This document shows positions 51,778 through 60,816 of a stretch of 64,000 nt of DNA, one piece after another (position 1 is the stretch's first letter; the number at the start of each line of letters is the position of its first letter). Position numbers and translations under genes: made by a program. The stretch spans positions 867,131-931,130 of the forward strand of contig NZ_JAVAIM010000001.1 in the NCBI RefSeq assembly GCF_030717945.1. Reading direction: 5' to 3'. This DNA comes from Qipengyuania profundimaris (GTDB lineage: Bacteria > Pseudomonadota > Alphaproteobacteria > Sphingomonadales > Sphingomonadaceae). The notes beneath the pieces are model-generated. The model was not told the DNA's origin and did not search any database. It saw nothing but the letters and a program-made list of their open reading frames with translations.

Positions 51778-54302
51778 TCACAAGGCGGTGTCACCTCTGC
51801 ATCCGTTCCAAGCCGAACCTCTCCGATCGCGAAATCGGCAGCGCCTTGGGTCTGCAGCACGAACGGCTGGGTCAGAGTGGTGACATCCGCACCCTTCGAC
51901 CGCAGGCATTTGAGCGATATGCCATAGCGTACGAAGTCGGGCGTCTCCGGCATCGCGAAGTCGGCGAAACCGCGACTGTCCTGACCGATCGCGCCGATGC
52001 GAGCGTTGTCGGGCGCATCCCATACCTTCATGGTCACCAGCAGGAGAATGTCCGCATTGGTTTCGCGATCGATGTTCACGGGCTCGAAATTGCGCAGCTG
52101 GACGCTGGCCATGCCCCCATCGATGGCGAAGCGACGCGCGCCTTCCTGTACCAGATAGTTCTCCGCCGTTACACGAGCACGACCGCCAAGAGCCTCCGCC
52201 GGAACCGTGGTGATCCGGGTCTGGTCGCCCGTGCTCTCGCCGGCGACAAGCAGCGACCAGCGCGCAGCCGGGGAGCCGGCGCTGAACCACAGGCGACTGT
52301 CTCCGGCGAGAGTGCTGGCATCGACTTCGGGAAGCTCCGCCCATTGGCTGACCGGGTCTGCGTACGACAGCCCATAGCCGTAATCGTAAAGGGTCCCATC
52401 GCTCATCAAGGTAGCCAAGGGCCATGCGGCCGGCAGCGTCCCGGTAAAATCGTAGCGCGGGTTGCCCTGCCGGTCGCCTACAAGGACGTCGGCAATGCCG
52501 CCTCCTTCGCTGCCCGGAAGCCAGGCCACGACGAATGCGTCGGCATCGTTGAGCGCCGGATTGACGTAGAGCGGGCGACCCGTGATCATCACGGCCACTA
52601 CCGGGATGCCCTGGGCTTTCAATTTTTCAATGGTCTCGAACGGCGTGGTAAGCTCCGGGTCGAGCACGAGCGCCGCACGGTCGCCCTGGAATTCCGCATA
52701 GGGCGTCTCGCCGAAGACCACGACTGCGGCGTCGGGCCTTGTCGTGAAGCTGCCGTCGGGCGACAGCTCGGCGCTTCCTCCGGCGGCCTCCACGGCCTGC
52801 GACAGACCTCCGAAAATAGAGGTAGCGCCGGGGAAATGGCTATTGTCCACGCCGGTACCTTGCCAGGTGAGCGTCCACCCACCGGATTGACGCGCGATGT
52901 CGTCCGCACCCTGACCGGCAACCAGCAGGCGACCGCCCGGTGCCAGCGGCAGCACGCCACTGTTCTTGAGCAGGACCAGCGACTTGCGCACGGCGTCACG
53001 CGCAACCTCACGGTGCTCGGGGGCGCCGAGGAGCTCATATTCGCCGGAATAGGGGCGGTCGGACGGTTTTCCCGCCTCGAACAATCCGAGACGGCCCTTC
53101 ACACGCAGGATTTGGGTCACCGCATCGTCGATCCGCGCCATCGGCAGCGTCCCGGCCCGCGCCCGTGCGAGCAGATCTTCGTAGATCGGTTTCCAGGTGT
53201 CCGGTGCCATGTACATGTCGATCCCGGCCGTCAGCGCCTGCGGGCAGCTTTCGTTGGTGCAGCCGGCCACCTGGCCGTGCGCATTCCAGTCCGAGACGAC
53301 GAAGCCCCCGAAATCCATGCGGTCCTTGAGCACACCGGTAACCAGCGACTTGTTGCCGGTCATCTTCTTGCCCTGCCAGCTGGAAAAACTGATCATGACG
53401 GTGGAGACACCTTCGGCGATAGCGGGGCCATAGGGCAACCCGTGAATATCGCGCAGCTCCTCTTCGCTGATCGAACTGTCGCCCTGGTCGACCCCGTTAT
53501 CTGTCCCGCCGTCGGCGAGGAAATGTTTGGTCGAGGCGATGACGTAGGGGCCGGCCAGCAGATTATCGTTGCTTGGCGGGCCCTGTAGTCCGCGGACCAT
53601 AGCGCCGACATAGGACGCTACCAGCTCCGGATCGGATGAGTAGCCTTCGTAGGCGCGCCCCCAGCGGAAATCCTGCGGCACGGCAACTGTGGGTGCGAAA
53701 GTCCATTCCTGGCCCGTCACGCGGATTTCCTTCGCGGTCACCTCGCCGATCTTCTCGATCAGAGCGGGGTCGCGCGCGGCGCCGAGCCCGATATTGTGCG
53801 GAAAGATGGTCGCGCCGATGATGTTGGAGTGACCGTGGACCGCGTCGGTCCCCCAGACGATCGGCACGCCGACACCGCCGTCGGTAGTGTCCACCGAAGC
53901 CTCGTAAAAATCGTCGGCTGCCTTCAGCCAGTCGGGCGCAGGAGAAAGGTCGTTACCGTTGGGACCACTGTTGCCGCCGACCAAGATGGAGCCGAGGTTA
54001 TAGGCCCTGACGTCTTCCGGAGTGACGCAACACAGGTCCGCCTGAACCAACTGGCCGATCTTCTCCTCGAGCGTCATGCGCGCCAGCAGTTCGGCGATAC
54101 GGGCCTCGTCATCTGGCTGTAGGGGGACCGGATAGTCATAGGCGGGCCAGATTTCGGGATTGGCAACGCCCGCCATCTCCCCGGCCTGTTCGGACTGAGA
54201 TGCCGGTGCGGTTGGCGCGTCGACCGTAGCCGCGGTTGCGCATCCCGCAAGGGCTGCGCCTGCACAAAGCGATACCCAAACACGACTAGACCAGCAGTTC
54301 AT
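51774..54302 (-). CDS. GH3 exo-1,3/1,4-beta-glucanase, ExoP-type
   Basis: An 842-aa lipoprotein GH3 enzyme. Lipobox AALAGC (C20). The barrel blocks WGTDAVHGHSNI, FPHNIGLGAA, KHFLADGGTDNG and nucleophile motif VVSDWNAHGQ identify the exo-beta-glucanase branch, and an extra C-terminal beta-domain (about 650-842) is present as in ExoP. Start at ATG 54302 with GGAGG 4 bp upstream; the extension to 54329 is not supported. First gene of the GH3-cupin-GH5 operon, 51 bp after a LacI-type operator. Confidence 0.9.
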   Translation of the reverse strand: MNCWSSRVWVSLCAGAALAGCATAATVDAPTAPASQSEQAGEMAGVANPEIWPAYDYPVPLQPDDEARIAELLARMTLEEKIGQLVQADLCCVTPEDVRAYNLGSILVGGNSGPNGNDLSPAPDWLKAADDFYEASVDTTDGGVGVPIVWGTDAVHGHSNIIGATIFPHNIGLGAARDPALIEKIGEVTAKEIRVTGQEWTFAPTVAVPQDFRWGRAYEGYSSDPELVASYVGAMVRGLQGPPSNDNLLAGPYVIASTKHFLADGGTDNGVDQGDSSISEEELRDIHGLPYGPAIAEGVSTVMISFSSWQGKKMTGNKSLVTGVLKDRMDFGGFVVSDWNAHGQVAGCTNESCPQALTAGIDMYMAPDTWKPIYEDLLARARAGTLPMARIDDAVTQILRVKGRLGLFEAGKPSDRPYSGEYELLGAPEHREVARDAVRKSLVLLKNSGVLPLAPGGRLLVAGQGADDIARQSGGWTLTWQGTGVDNSHFPGATSIFGGLSQAVEAAGGSAELSPDGSFTTRPDAAVVVFGETPYAEFQGDRAALVLDPELTTPFETIEKLKAQGIPVVAVMITGRPLYVNPALNDADAFVVAWLPGSEGGGIADVLVGDRQGNPRYDFTGTLPAAWPLATLMSDGTLYDYGYGLSYADPVSQWAELPEVDASTLAGDSRLWFSAGSPAARWSLLVAGESTGDQTRITTVPAEALGGRARVTAENYLVQEGARRFAIDGGMASVQLRNFEPVNIDRETNADILLLVTMKVWDAPDNARIGAIGQDSRGFADFAMPETPDFVRYGISLKCLRSKGADVTTLTQPFVLQTQGAADFAIGEVRLGTDAEVTPPCD

Positions 54303-54352
54303 ACGTCCTCCCCAGTCGGGTAATCCCAATCCCGAAATTCAGCCTCACTCTT

Positions 54353-54366
54353 TGTGAGCGCTATCA
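54353..54366. promoter_or_regulatory. LacI-type operator (copy 5, diverged)
   Basis: TGTGAGCGCTATCA. The GCGC core and right half match the consensus but the left half is diverged. It lies 51 bp upstream of the ExoP-type GH3 operon, in the divergent region with the BglX-type GH3 operon. Confidence 0.6.
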
Positions 54367-54491
54367 TTGTGCTATGCAAAGCTCAGAGGGGAGTCAATTG
54401 TCAGGCCTTGCATTTCGTAAACGGCCTACGGTAGCAATCCCGAAAAGTCCCGCGACGGACGGGATACTTTGGTGGGCGAGGGGGAAAGTTC

Positions 54492-56819
54492 TTGATCAGA
54501 CCCAGAATGATATCGCTACCATTAGCTTTTGCGGGGGCGGTGATAGTTGGTCTTTCGGCGGCGCAGGGGCAGGCGCAGGACGCCGACCACCGTCAGGCGC
54601 AAGTTGAAGGCGCATCCCACACCGACATCGACGCGCTTCTGAAGCGAATGACGCGGGCCGAAAAAATCGGACAGCTAGTGCAGCGGATGGGTGGCCGCTC
54701 CAAGGCCTTGAATTCGCGTCTTGGTCCCGAGGAACTGGACCGGGTCCGCCGGGGAGAGGTCGGCTCCTATCTCCATGTCGCGGGTGCCGGACCACTGCGG
54801 GAACTACAGCGAGTTGCAATCGAGGAAAGCCGGCTGGGCATCCCGCTGTTGTTCTCGATGGATGTCGTCCATGGGTATCGCACGATCTTCCCGGTGCCAC
54901 TCGCAATGGCGGCCAGCTGGAATCCTGAAGCGGCGCGTCTGCACGCGGAGATCGCCGCGCGCGAGGCGAGTGCGGCCGGGCTGCACTGGACCTTCGCCCC
55001 CATGGTCGACATCGCTCGCGACCCGCGCTGGGGCAGGATCGTGGAGGGGGCGGGGGAGGACGCTTATCTCGGCAGCCGGATGGCCGAGGCGCAGGTGCGC
55101 GGCTTCCAGGGCGGCGATTTGTCCGCCCGTGATACGATCATGGCCGGGACCAAGCACTTCGGCGCCTATGGCGCAGCCGAAGGTGGGCGGGACTATGCGG
55201 GCGCGGAGGCGGGCGAGCGCAGCATGCGCGAGGTCTATTTGCCGCCTTTCCGTGCCGCGGCGAACGCGGGAACTGCCAGCTATATGACCGCTTTCAACGC
55301 TGTCGACGGCGTGCCCACGACCGGCAACGCGGCCTTGCTGCGCTCCATGTTGCGTGACGAATGGGGCTGGGACGGGCTGCTACTGTCGGATTGGCGCGCG
55401 GTCGAGGAGCTGATGGCGCATGGCGTGGCGCGCGATCGTCAGGGGGCCGCAACATTGGCCCTGCGCGCGAGCGTCGACATGGACATGGTCGCAGACGTTT
55501 ATGCCGAGGATCTGTTAGCTGCACTGGAAACGGATCGATCGCTCGCGCCCCTGCTCGACGAAGCGGTCCGGCGCATCCTCAAGGTGAAACGCGATCTCGG
55601 CCTGTTCGACGATCCCTACAAATACCACGATTCCGCGCGCGAAACCGAGGTCATGCTGACTGCCGCGCACCGCGATGCGGCGCGGCGTATCGCCGAGCAA
55701 TCGATCGTGCTGCTGAAGAACGAGGGTCAAGTGCTGCCGCTTGCCCGGGACGCTGGGCGCATCGCGCTGGTGGGCGCGCTGGCCGATGACGCGCTCTCCC
55801 AACTCGGCTCGTGGCGCGCCCGGGGCGATGCCGCCGACGTCGTAACGCTTCGCGCTGCGCTGGAAGCAGCGCACCCCGACGTAGTGTATGCCAGCGGAGC
55901 TGACAGTCGTTCCGACGATGAGAGCGGCATCGCAGAAGCCGTGCGCGCCGCCGAAAATGCCGATATGGTGGTGCTGGCCATCGGCGAGGATTACGACTGG
56001 TCGGGCGAGGCGCGCAGTCGGTCCTCGCTCGAACTTCCGGGCGCGCAGCAGGCGTTGTTCGCTGCCCTCGAGGCGACCGGCAAACCCGTGGTCGTCGTGC
56101 TGACGGGCGGCCGCCCGCTTGCCATTCCCGAGGTGGCGGTGCGGGCCGACGCTGTGCTTGCAGCCTGGCTACTGGGGGTGGAAGCTGGTCCGGCCATTGT
56201 GAACACGCTGTTTGGCGCAAACAATCCCGGCGGCAAGCTACCGGTAAGTTTCCCCCGTGCGACGGGACAGGTACCGGTGAATTACGACCACCTGCCGAGC
56301 GGGCGACCCGCCGATCCCGATCTGTCGAAGGATACGGCGCGTTATATGGATGCCCCGGTCACGCCGCTCTACGCTTTCGGTTACGGCCTGAGCTACTCGA
56401 ATTTCGACTATGGCGAGGTGCGGCTGTCCGCCACCCGGATCCCGGCACAAGGCGGCGCGATCTCGGTCAGCATTCCGGTCACCAATACGGGCCCTGTGCC
56501 CGGTGACGAAGTGGTGCAGCTCTATACGCGCGATCCCGTCGCCAGCGTATCCCGGCCGGTCAAGCAATTGCGCGCCTTCGCTCGCATTGCCCTCGATGCC
56601 GGTGAGCGCCGCGAGGTTATGTTCACGCTCACATCGGATCAATTCGCGTTATGGAGCCTCGAGGACGACTGGCAGATCGAGCCTGGCACGATCGAACTGA
56701 TGGTCGGCAGCTCATCCGATGATATCCGCAAGCGCATATCGTTCGAGATTGCGGGGTCGGCCACGGGGAGCATCGCGCCAGCGGCCATCGCCAGCGACGT
56801 ATCGGTATCGGGAGAGTGA
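54492..56819 (+). CDS. GH3 beta-glucosidase, BglX-type
   Basis: A 775-aa periplasmic GH3 enzyme. Signal peptide (about 1-29, ending GQAQ). FSMDVVHGYRTIFP, MVDIARDPRWGR, KHFGAYG and the nucleophile aspartate in LLSDWRAVEE place it with BglX; the C-terminal domain ends with a fibronectin-III module (GDEVVQLYTRDP). TTG at 54492 follows GAGGGGGAAAG; ATG 54507 is an alternative start. First gene of an operon with GH31 and GH43. Likely removes terminal glucose from oligosaccharides. Confidence 0.9.
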   Translation: MIRPRMISLPLAFAGAVIVGLSAAQGQAQDADHRQAQVEGASHTDIDALLKRMTRAEKIGQLVQRMGGRSKALNSRLGPEELDRVRRGEVGSYLHVAGAGPLRELQRVAIEESRLGIPLLFSMDVVHGYRTIFPVPLAMAASWNPEAARLHAEIAAREASAAGLHWTFAPMVDIARDPRWGRIVEGAGEDAYLGSRMAEAQVRGFQGGDLSARDTIMAGTKHFGAYGAAEGGRDYAGAEAGERSMREVYLPPFRAAANAGTASYMTAFNAVDGVPTTGNAALLRSMLRDEWGWDGLLLSDWRAVEELMAHGVARDRQGAATLALRASVDMDMVADVYAEDLLAALETDRSLAPLLDEAVRRILKVKRDLGLFDDPYKYHDSARETEVMLTAAHRDAARRIAEQSIVLLKNEGQVLPLARDAGRIALVGALADDALSQLGSWRARGDAADVVTLRAALEAAHPDVVYASGADSRSDDESGIAEAVRAAENADMVVLAIGEDYDWSGEARSRSSLELPGAQQALFAALEATGKPVVVVLTGGRPLAIPEVAVRADAVLAAWLLGVEAGPAIVNTLFGANNPGGKLPVSFPRATGQVPVNYDHLPSGRPADPDLSKDTARYMDAPVTPLYAFGYGLSYSNFDYGEVRLSATRIPAQGGAISVSIPVTNTGPVPGDEVVQLYTRDPVASVSRPVKQLRAFARIALDAGERREVMFTLTSDQFALWSLEDDWQIEPGTIELMVGSSSDDIRKRISFEIAGSATGSIAPAAIASDVSVSGE
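54508..54521. promoter_or_regulatory. Candidate LacI-type operator (copy 6)
   Basis: TGATATCGCTACCA, two mismatches to the palindrome but a full match to the general form TGnTAnCGnTAnCA. It falls inside the first codons of the GH3 frame starting at TTG 54492 and begins one base into the ATG at 54507, so it may be chance coding sequence. The perfect site at 36767 overlaps a start codon in a similar way. Confidence 0.42.
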
Positions 56820-56821
56820 CC

Positions 56822-59629
56822 ATGGCGCGCACGATTCTCTTCGCACTGGCCGCGCTGCTAACCACTCCCGCCGTTGCGGGCGAAGCCGAGCAGGTCGCGC
56901 ATGGAATGATCGTGACCACCGATGCCGGCGAGAAGGTCCGTGTGCTTGCCTATGCCGATGGCACGTTCCGCGTGACGGTGGCCGACGAACTGCCCAAGGG
57001 TCGACCGACGACGATGGTGGTTGCCGAGCCGGACGGATCACCCGTCTTTTCGCGAGATGGAGAGACCGCGTATCTCCGCAGCGGTGGTGGCTTAACTGCA
57101 GTAAGCTTGGATGACGGTCGCCTGACCGTATACGATCGCAGCGGCAAGATCTTGCTCGACGAACACGCTCCCGCCCGCAGGATCGATCCGGTCGAGATCG
57201 CAGGCCAGCAGTGGTTCGAAACGCGGGTCCAGTTCAATCGCGGCACCGACGAGGGGCTTTACGGGCTCGGCCAGCATCAAAACCGTCAGATGAACTACAA
57301 TGGCGAGGATCTCGAGCTCGCCCAGCACAATATGGCGATTACCGTGCCCTACATGGTCTCGACCAAGGGCTATGGGATATTATGGGACAATGCGTCGATC
57401 ACGCGCGTGGGCGATCCGGAGCCATACGAGAAGCTCGCTCTCGATTGGCAGGCGCAGTATTACCTCGGCGATCGGCTGGTGCTGGACCGTTTGGAGCGGA
57501 CCATCGACTACCAGTATCTGAACGACCAGGAGCGCTGGCCTCAGGAAGCCAAAGCTGCGGTCGAAGCAGCGACGACCGGTCAGAATACGCAAGGCAATGC
57601 AGTCGAAACGCAGCGGGTCGTCTGGACCGGTAGCTTCACGCCGCGAGAAGCGGGGACGCACAAGTTCCGGCTCTATTCTTCGTCCTATGCGAAGGTTTTC
57701 GCGGGTGACGATCTGGTGCTCGACCGCTGGCGGCAGAACTGGAACCCGTGGTACCACAATTTCGAACTCGATCTTGCCGCGGGCCAGCCGATCGAGCTGC
57801 GGATCGAGTGGGATCCCAACCAGGGCTACATCGCACTCGAACATGCCGATCCTCTGCCATCGATGGATCGCAATTCGGTGAGCTTCGCCAGCGAGGCGGG
57901 CAAGGCGATCGACTATTACGTGGTGCAGGCACCGACAATGGACGAAGGCATCGCCGGATACCGCCGACTGACAGGCAAGGCTCCGATGATGCCGCGCTGG
58001 GTTTACGGTTTCTGGCAGTCGCGCCAGCGCTACAATACGCAGGCCGAACTGCTCGACGTGATGCAGAGCTATCGCGACCAGCGCATTCCAATCGACAATA
58101 TTGTGCAGGACTGGTTCTATTGGCCCGAGGATAGCTGGGGCTGCCACTGCTTCGACCCCAAGCGTTTCCCCGACCCCACCGCCATGGTGGAAAAAATACA
58201 CGAGCTCGACGGCCGGGTCATGATTTCGGTCTGGCCCAAGTTTTATCCCACGACCGCAAACGCCCGGGAACTGCGCGACAAAGGCTATCTCTACGAACGG
58301 CCGCTGGAAGCGGAGCAGCTCGATTGGGTCGGGCTGGGCTACCCCAACACTTTTTACGATCCCTACAGCGCCGAGGCGCGCGAGATCTACTGGCGCCAAA
58401 TGTCAGAAACACTCGCTCCGCTGGGCTTCGATGCGTGGTGGATGGATGCCACCGAACCCGATTGGCATTCCAACCTCTCAGTCGAGGAGCGCAAATACCA
58501 GATGACTTCGCCGGCGACCGGTGTGCCGGGTGCCGCGATCTTCAATTCCTATCCGCTCGTCCATGCTCAAGGCGTTTTCGAAGGGCTGCGGAAGGATCAG
58601 TCCGGGAAGCGACCGTTTATCCTCACCCGCAGCGGCTTCGGCGGTGTGCAACGTACCTCCTCTGCGCTCTGGTCCGGCGACGTCGCGGCGCGATGGGACG
58701 ATCTGCGCGATCAAATCAGCGCCGGACTAAACCTGAGCGTCGCGGGCGTGCCGAACTGGACGCACGACATCGGAGGTTTCTCGCTGGAGGATCGGTTCAG
58801 TCGGCAGGATCCCGAACACGTCCCCGAGTGGCGCGAACTCTATCTCCGCTGGTTCCAGTTCGGGGCCTTTACCCCGCTGTTCCGCAGCCATGGCGAGTTT
58901 CCTCAACGCGAGACCTACATCGTGAGCGAGGGCGATCCCGCCATGCGCGAAGGGCTGATCTACTATCATCGCCTGCGTTATCGCTTGATGCCCTACATCT
59001 ACACCGTAGCCGCGGGCACCCATTTCGAAGATGGCACGATCATGCGCCCGCTGGTCATGGATTTCGAGAACGACCGGACAGTGTGGGGCGTCGACGACCA
59101 GTATCTGTTCGGACCATCCCTGATGGCTGCGCCGGTGAGCGAATTCGGGGCCCGAGAGCGAGAGGTTTACCTGCCTGCCGGAGCGGACTGGTATGACGCG
59201 CTGAGCGGACGCAAATTTGCAGGCGGGCAAAGAATTGTCGCCTCGGCGGCGCGAGAACGGGTGCCGCTTTACGTGCGCGCGGGAGCGATCGTCCCGGCAG
59301 GGCCGGACGTCCAATGGACCGGGGAAAATCCGCAAGGGCCGCTGACGCTACATGTCTTCGCGGGATCGGATGGCAGCTTCACGCTCTACGAGGACGAGGG
59401 TACCGACATGGGTTATATCGATGGCGAGCACGCCCGGATACCGATGCGCTGGGACGACGAGACGCGGACGCTCACCATCGGCGAGCGGAAAGGAGACTTT
59501 CCCGGCATGGAAGAAACACGTGCAGTCAAGATCGTGCTGCATGATGGAAGCTGGACCGGCGATCTCTTCGAACGGCGATCCGGGCAGGAAATCCTCTATT
59601 CCGGTCAAACCGTAGAGCTGGCATTCTGA
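56822..59629 (+). CDS. GH31 alpha-xylosidase with PA14 insert
   Basis: A 935-aa GH31 enzyme. Signal peptide (about 1-20). The N-terminal beta-domain is interrupted by a PA14-like module (about 255-345: TGSFTPREAGTHKFRLYSSS then LVLDRW). The barrel carries the nucleophile aspartate in WWMDATEPDW and the acid/base in WSGDVAARWD. This arrangement matches Cellvibrio japonicus Xyl31A, which removes alpha-xylosyl side chains from xyloglucan oligosaccharides. ATG 56822 is preferred; GTG 56816 overlaps the GH3 stop. Between BglX-type GH3 and GH43. Confidence 0.9.
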   Translation: MARTILFALAALLTTPAVAGEAEQVAHGMIVTTDAGEKVRVLAYADGTFRVTVADELPKGRPTTMVVAEPDGSPVFSRDGETAYLRSGGGLTAVSLDDGRLTVYDRSGKILLDEHAPARRIDPVEIAGQQWFETRVQFNRGTDEGLYGLGQHQNRQMNYNGEDLELAQHNMAITVPYMVSTKGYGILWDNASITRVGDPEPYEKLALDWQAQYYLGDRLVLDRLERTIDYQYLNDQERWPQEAKAAVEAATTGQNTQGNAVETQRVVWTGSFTPREAGTHKFRLYSSSYAKVFAGDDLVLDRWRQNWNPWYHNFELDLAAGQPIELRIEWDPNQGYIALEHADPLPSMDRNSVSFASEAGKAIDYYVVQAPTMDEGIAGYRRLTGKAPMMPRWVYGFWQSRQRYNTQAELLDVMQSYRDQRIPIDNIVQDWFYWPEDSWGCHCFDPKRFPDPTAMVEKIHELDGRVMISVWPKFYPTTANARELRDKGYLYERPLEAEQLDWVGLGYPNTFYDPYSAEAREIYWRQMSETLAPLGFDAWWMDATEPDWHSNLSVEERKYQMTSPATGVPGAAIFNSYPLVHAQGVFEGLRKDQSGKRPFILTRSGFGGVQRTSSALWSGDVAARWDDLRDQISAGLNLSVAGVPNWTHDIGGFSLEDRFSRQDPEHVPEWRELYLRWFQFGAFTPLFRSHGEFPQRETYIVSEGDPAMREGLIYYHRLRYRLMPYIYTVAAGTHFEDGTIMRPLVMDFENDRTVWGVDDQYLFGPSLMAAPVSEFGAREREVYLPAGADWYDALSGRKFAGGQRIVASAARERVPLYVRAGAIVPAGPDVQWTGENPQGPLTLHVFAGSDGSFTLYEDEGTDMGYIDGEHARIPMRWDDETRTLTIGERKGDFPGMEETRAVKIVLHDGSWTGDLFERRSGQEILYSGQTVELAF

Positions 59630-59630
59630 T

Positions 59631-60626
59631 ATGCAGTCCAGACTCTCAAATCTGATCGTCACGATGCTGCTGCTGGGTGGGTGTAACGAGACTCTTCAGA
59701 AGGCATCCTTCGACTACACGGGCAATCCCATCGTGCGGGACCGTTTTACCGCCGATCCTGCCCCATTGGTCGTGGGCGACACGCTCTATCTTTATGTTGG
59801 CCACGACGAAGCTTCCGGCGATCAGATGTTCAACATCACCGAATGGCTGGCCTATTCGACCCGCGACATGCGTGAATGGACGGCTCATGGTCCGGTCATG
59901 GCGCCGACCGATTTTTCGTGGGCAATCCGCGACGCCTGGGCGAGCCAGGTGCATGAGAAGAACGGCAGATACTGGTTCTATACCGCGGTTGAACACGATC
60001 CTGCGCAGGGCTCGCGCGGCAAGGCGATCGGGGTCGCAGTTGCGGACAATCCGCTGGGACCGTTCCGCGACGCCAAGGGCAGTGCGCTCGTCCGCAACGA
60101 GGACACGGACGGCCCGCACCACTGGGACGATATAGACCCGACCGTCTGGACCGATCCGGATGGACAAAGCTGGCTGATTTGGGGCAACGGCAATTGCTAT
60201 ATCGCGCCTCTGTCCGAAGACATGATCAGTTTCTCAGGGCCGATCAGAACCATCGAACTGCCGGACTTCGAAGAAGGACCATGGGTCTTCAAACGCGGTG
60301 ATCTGTATTATCTGATTTATGCCAGTCGCGACGAAGCGATCCATCCGGATGAGCGAATTTCCTACGCGACGGCGCCCGCCATTGCCGGCCCCTGGACGTG
60401 GAGGGGCGAGGTGACCGGACCGGCAGCGAACAGTTTCACAATCCATCCCGGTGTCGCGCAGTTCAAAGATGAGTGGTACCTGTTCTACCACATCGGCACC
60501 TTGAATATCGGCGACCAAGCCGGCGGGCTGGGTCGCAGGGCGGTCGCCGTCGAACGGCTACGATTCGACGGCGAGGGAAGGATTCTGCCAGTCGCACAAA
60601 CACAAGCGGGAATCCTTCGCCCCTAG
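59631..60626 (+). CDS. GH43 glycosidase lipoprotein
   Basis: A 331-aa single-domain GH43 protein with a lipobox (LLGGC, C18). Catalytic motifs: FTADPAPLVV (base Asp), DDIDPTVWTD (Asp) and FEEGPWVFKR (acid Glu). Different from the two-domain GH43 at 48016. Probably an alpha-arabinofuranosidase or beta-xylosidase trimming side chains; exact activity unknown. It starts one base after the GH31 stop, so it is the third gene of that operon. Confidence 0.87.
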   Translation: MQSRLSNLIVTMLLLGGCNETLQKASFDYTGNPIVRDRFTADPAPLVVGDTLYLYVGHDEASGDQMFNITEWLAYSTRDMREWTAHGPVMAPTDFSWAIRDAWASQVHEKNGRYWFYTAVEHDPAQGSRGKAIGVAVADNPLGPFRDAKGSALVRNEDTDGPHHWDDIDPTVWTDPDGQSWLIWGNGNCYIAPLSEDMISFSGPIRTIELPDFEEGPWVFKRGDLYYLIYASRDEAIHPDERISYATAPAIAGPWTWRGEVTGPAANSFTIHPGVAQFKDEWYLFYHIGTLNIGDQAGGLGRRAVAVERLRFDGEGRILPVAQTQAGILRP

Positions 60627-60638
60627 CCCATCACCAGT

Positions 60639-60764
60639 TTTACACTGTACCATACTCGATGCGGGCGATGGGAAGCTGCGCCGGCCCGTAAGGATATTTC
60701 GCAGCCAGCTTCTCGTCGATACCGGCTCCATGACCGGGCGCTTTACCGCAGTCGAGTGTTCCGG
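60639..60764 (-). pseudogene. C-terminal remnant of an enolase-superfamily sugar-acid dehydratase
   Basis: Downstream of the Gfo/Idh stop, and in its frame, about 41 codons end in IEYGTV and a TAA at 60639. The stretch APGHGAGIDEKLAAKYPYGP resembles the C-terminal end of D-mannonate dehydratase (ManD/RspA) proteins. No start codon, catalytic domain or longer homology is present, so this is the tail of a deleted gene. Together with the Gfo/Idh and ROK kinase it hints at a former hexuronate module. Recognised from memory of the family, without a search. Confidence 0.6.
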
Positions 60765-60816
60765 CGGATATTCTGGTCCAGGCGTTGCGAACTTGCGCGG
60801 CCAAGCTGTCCGCCCG

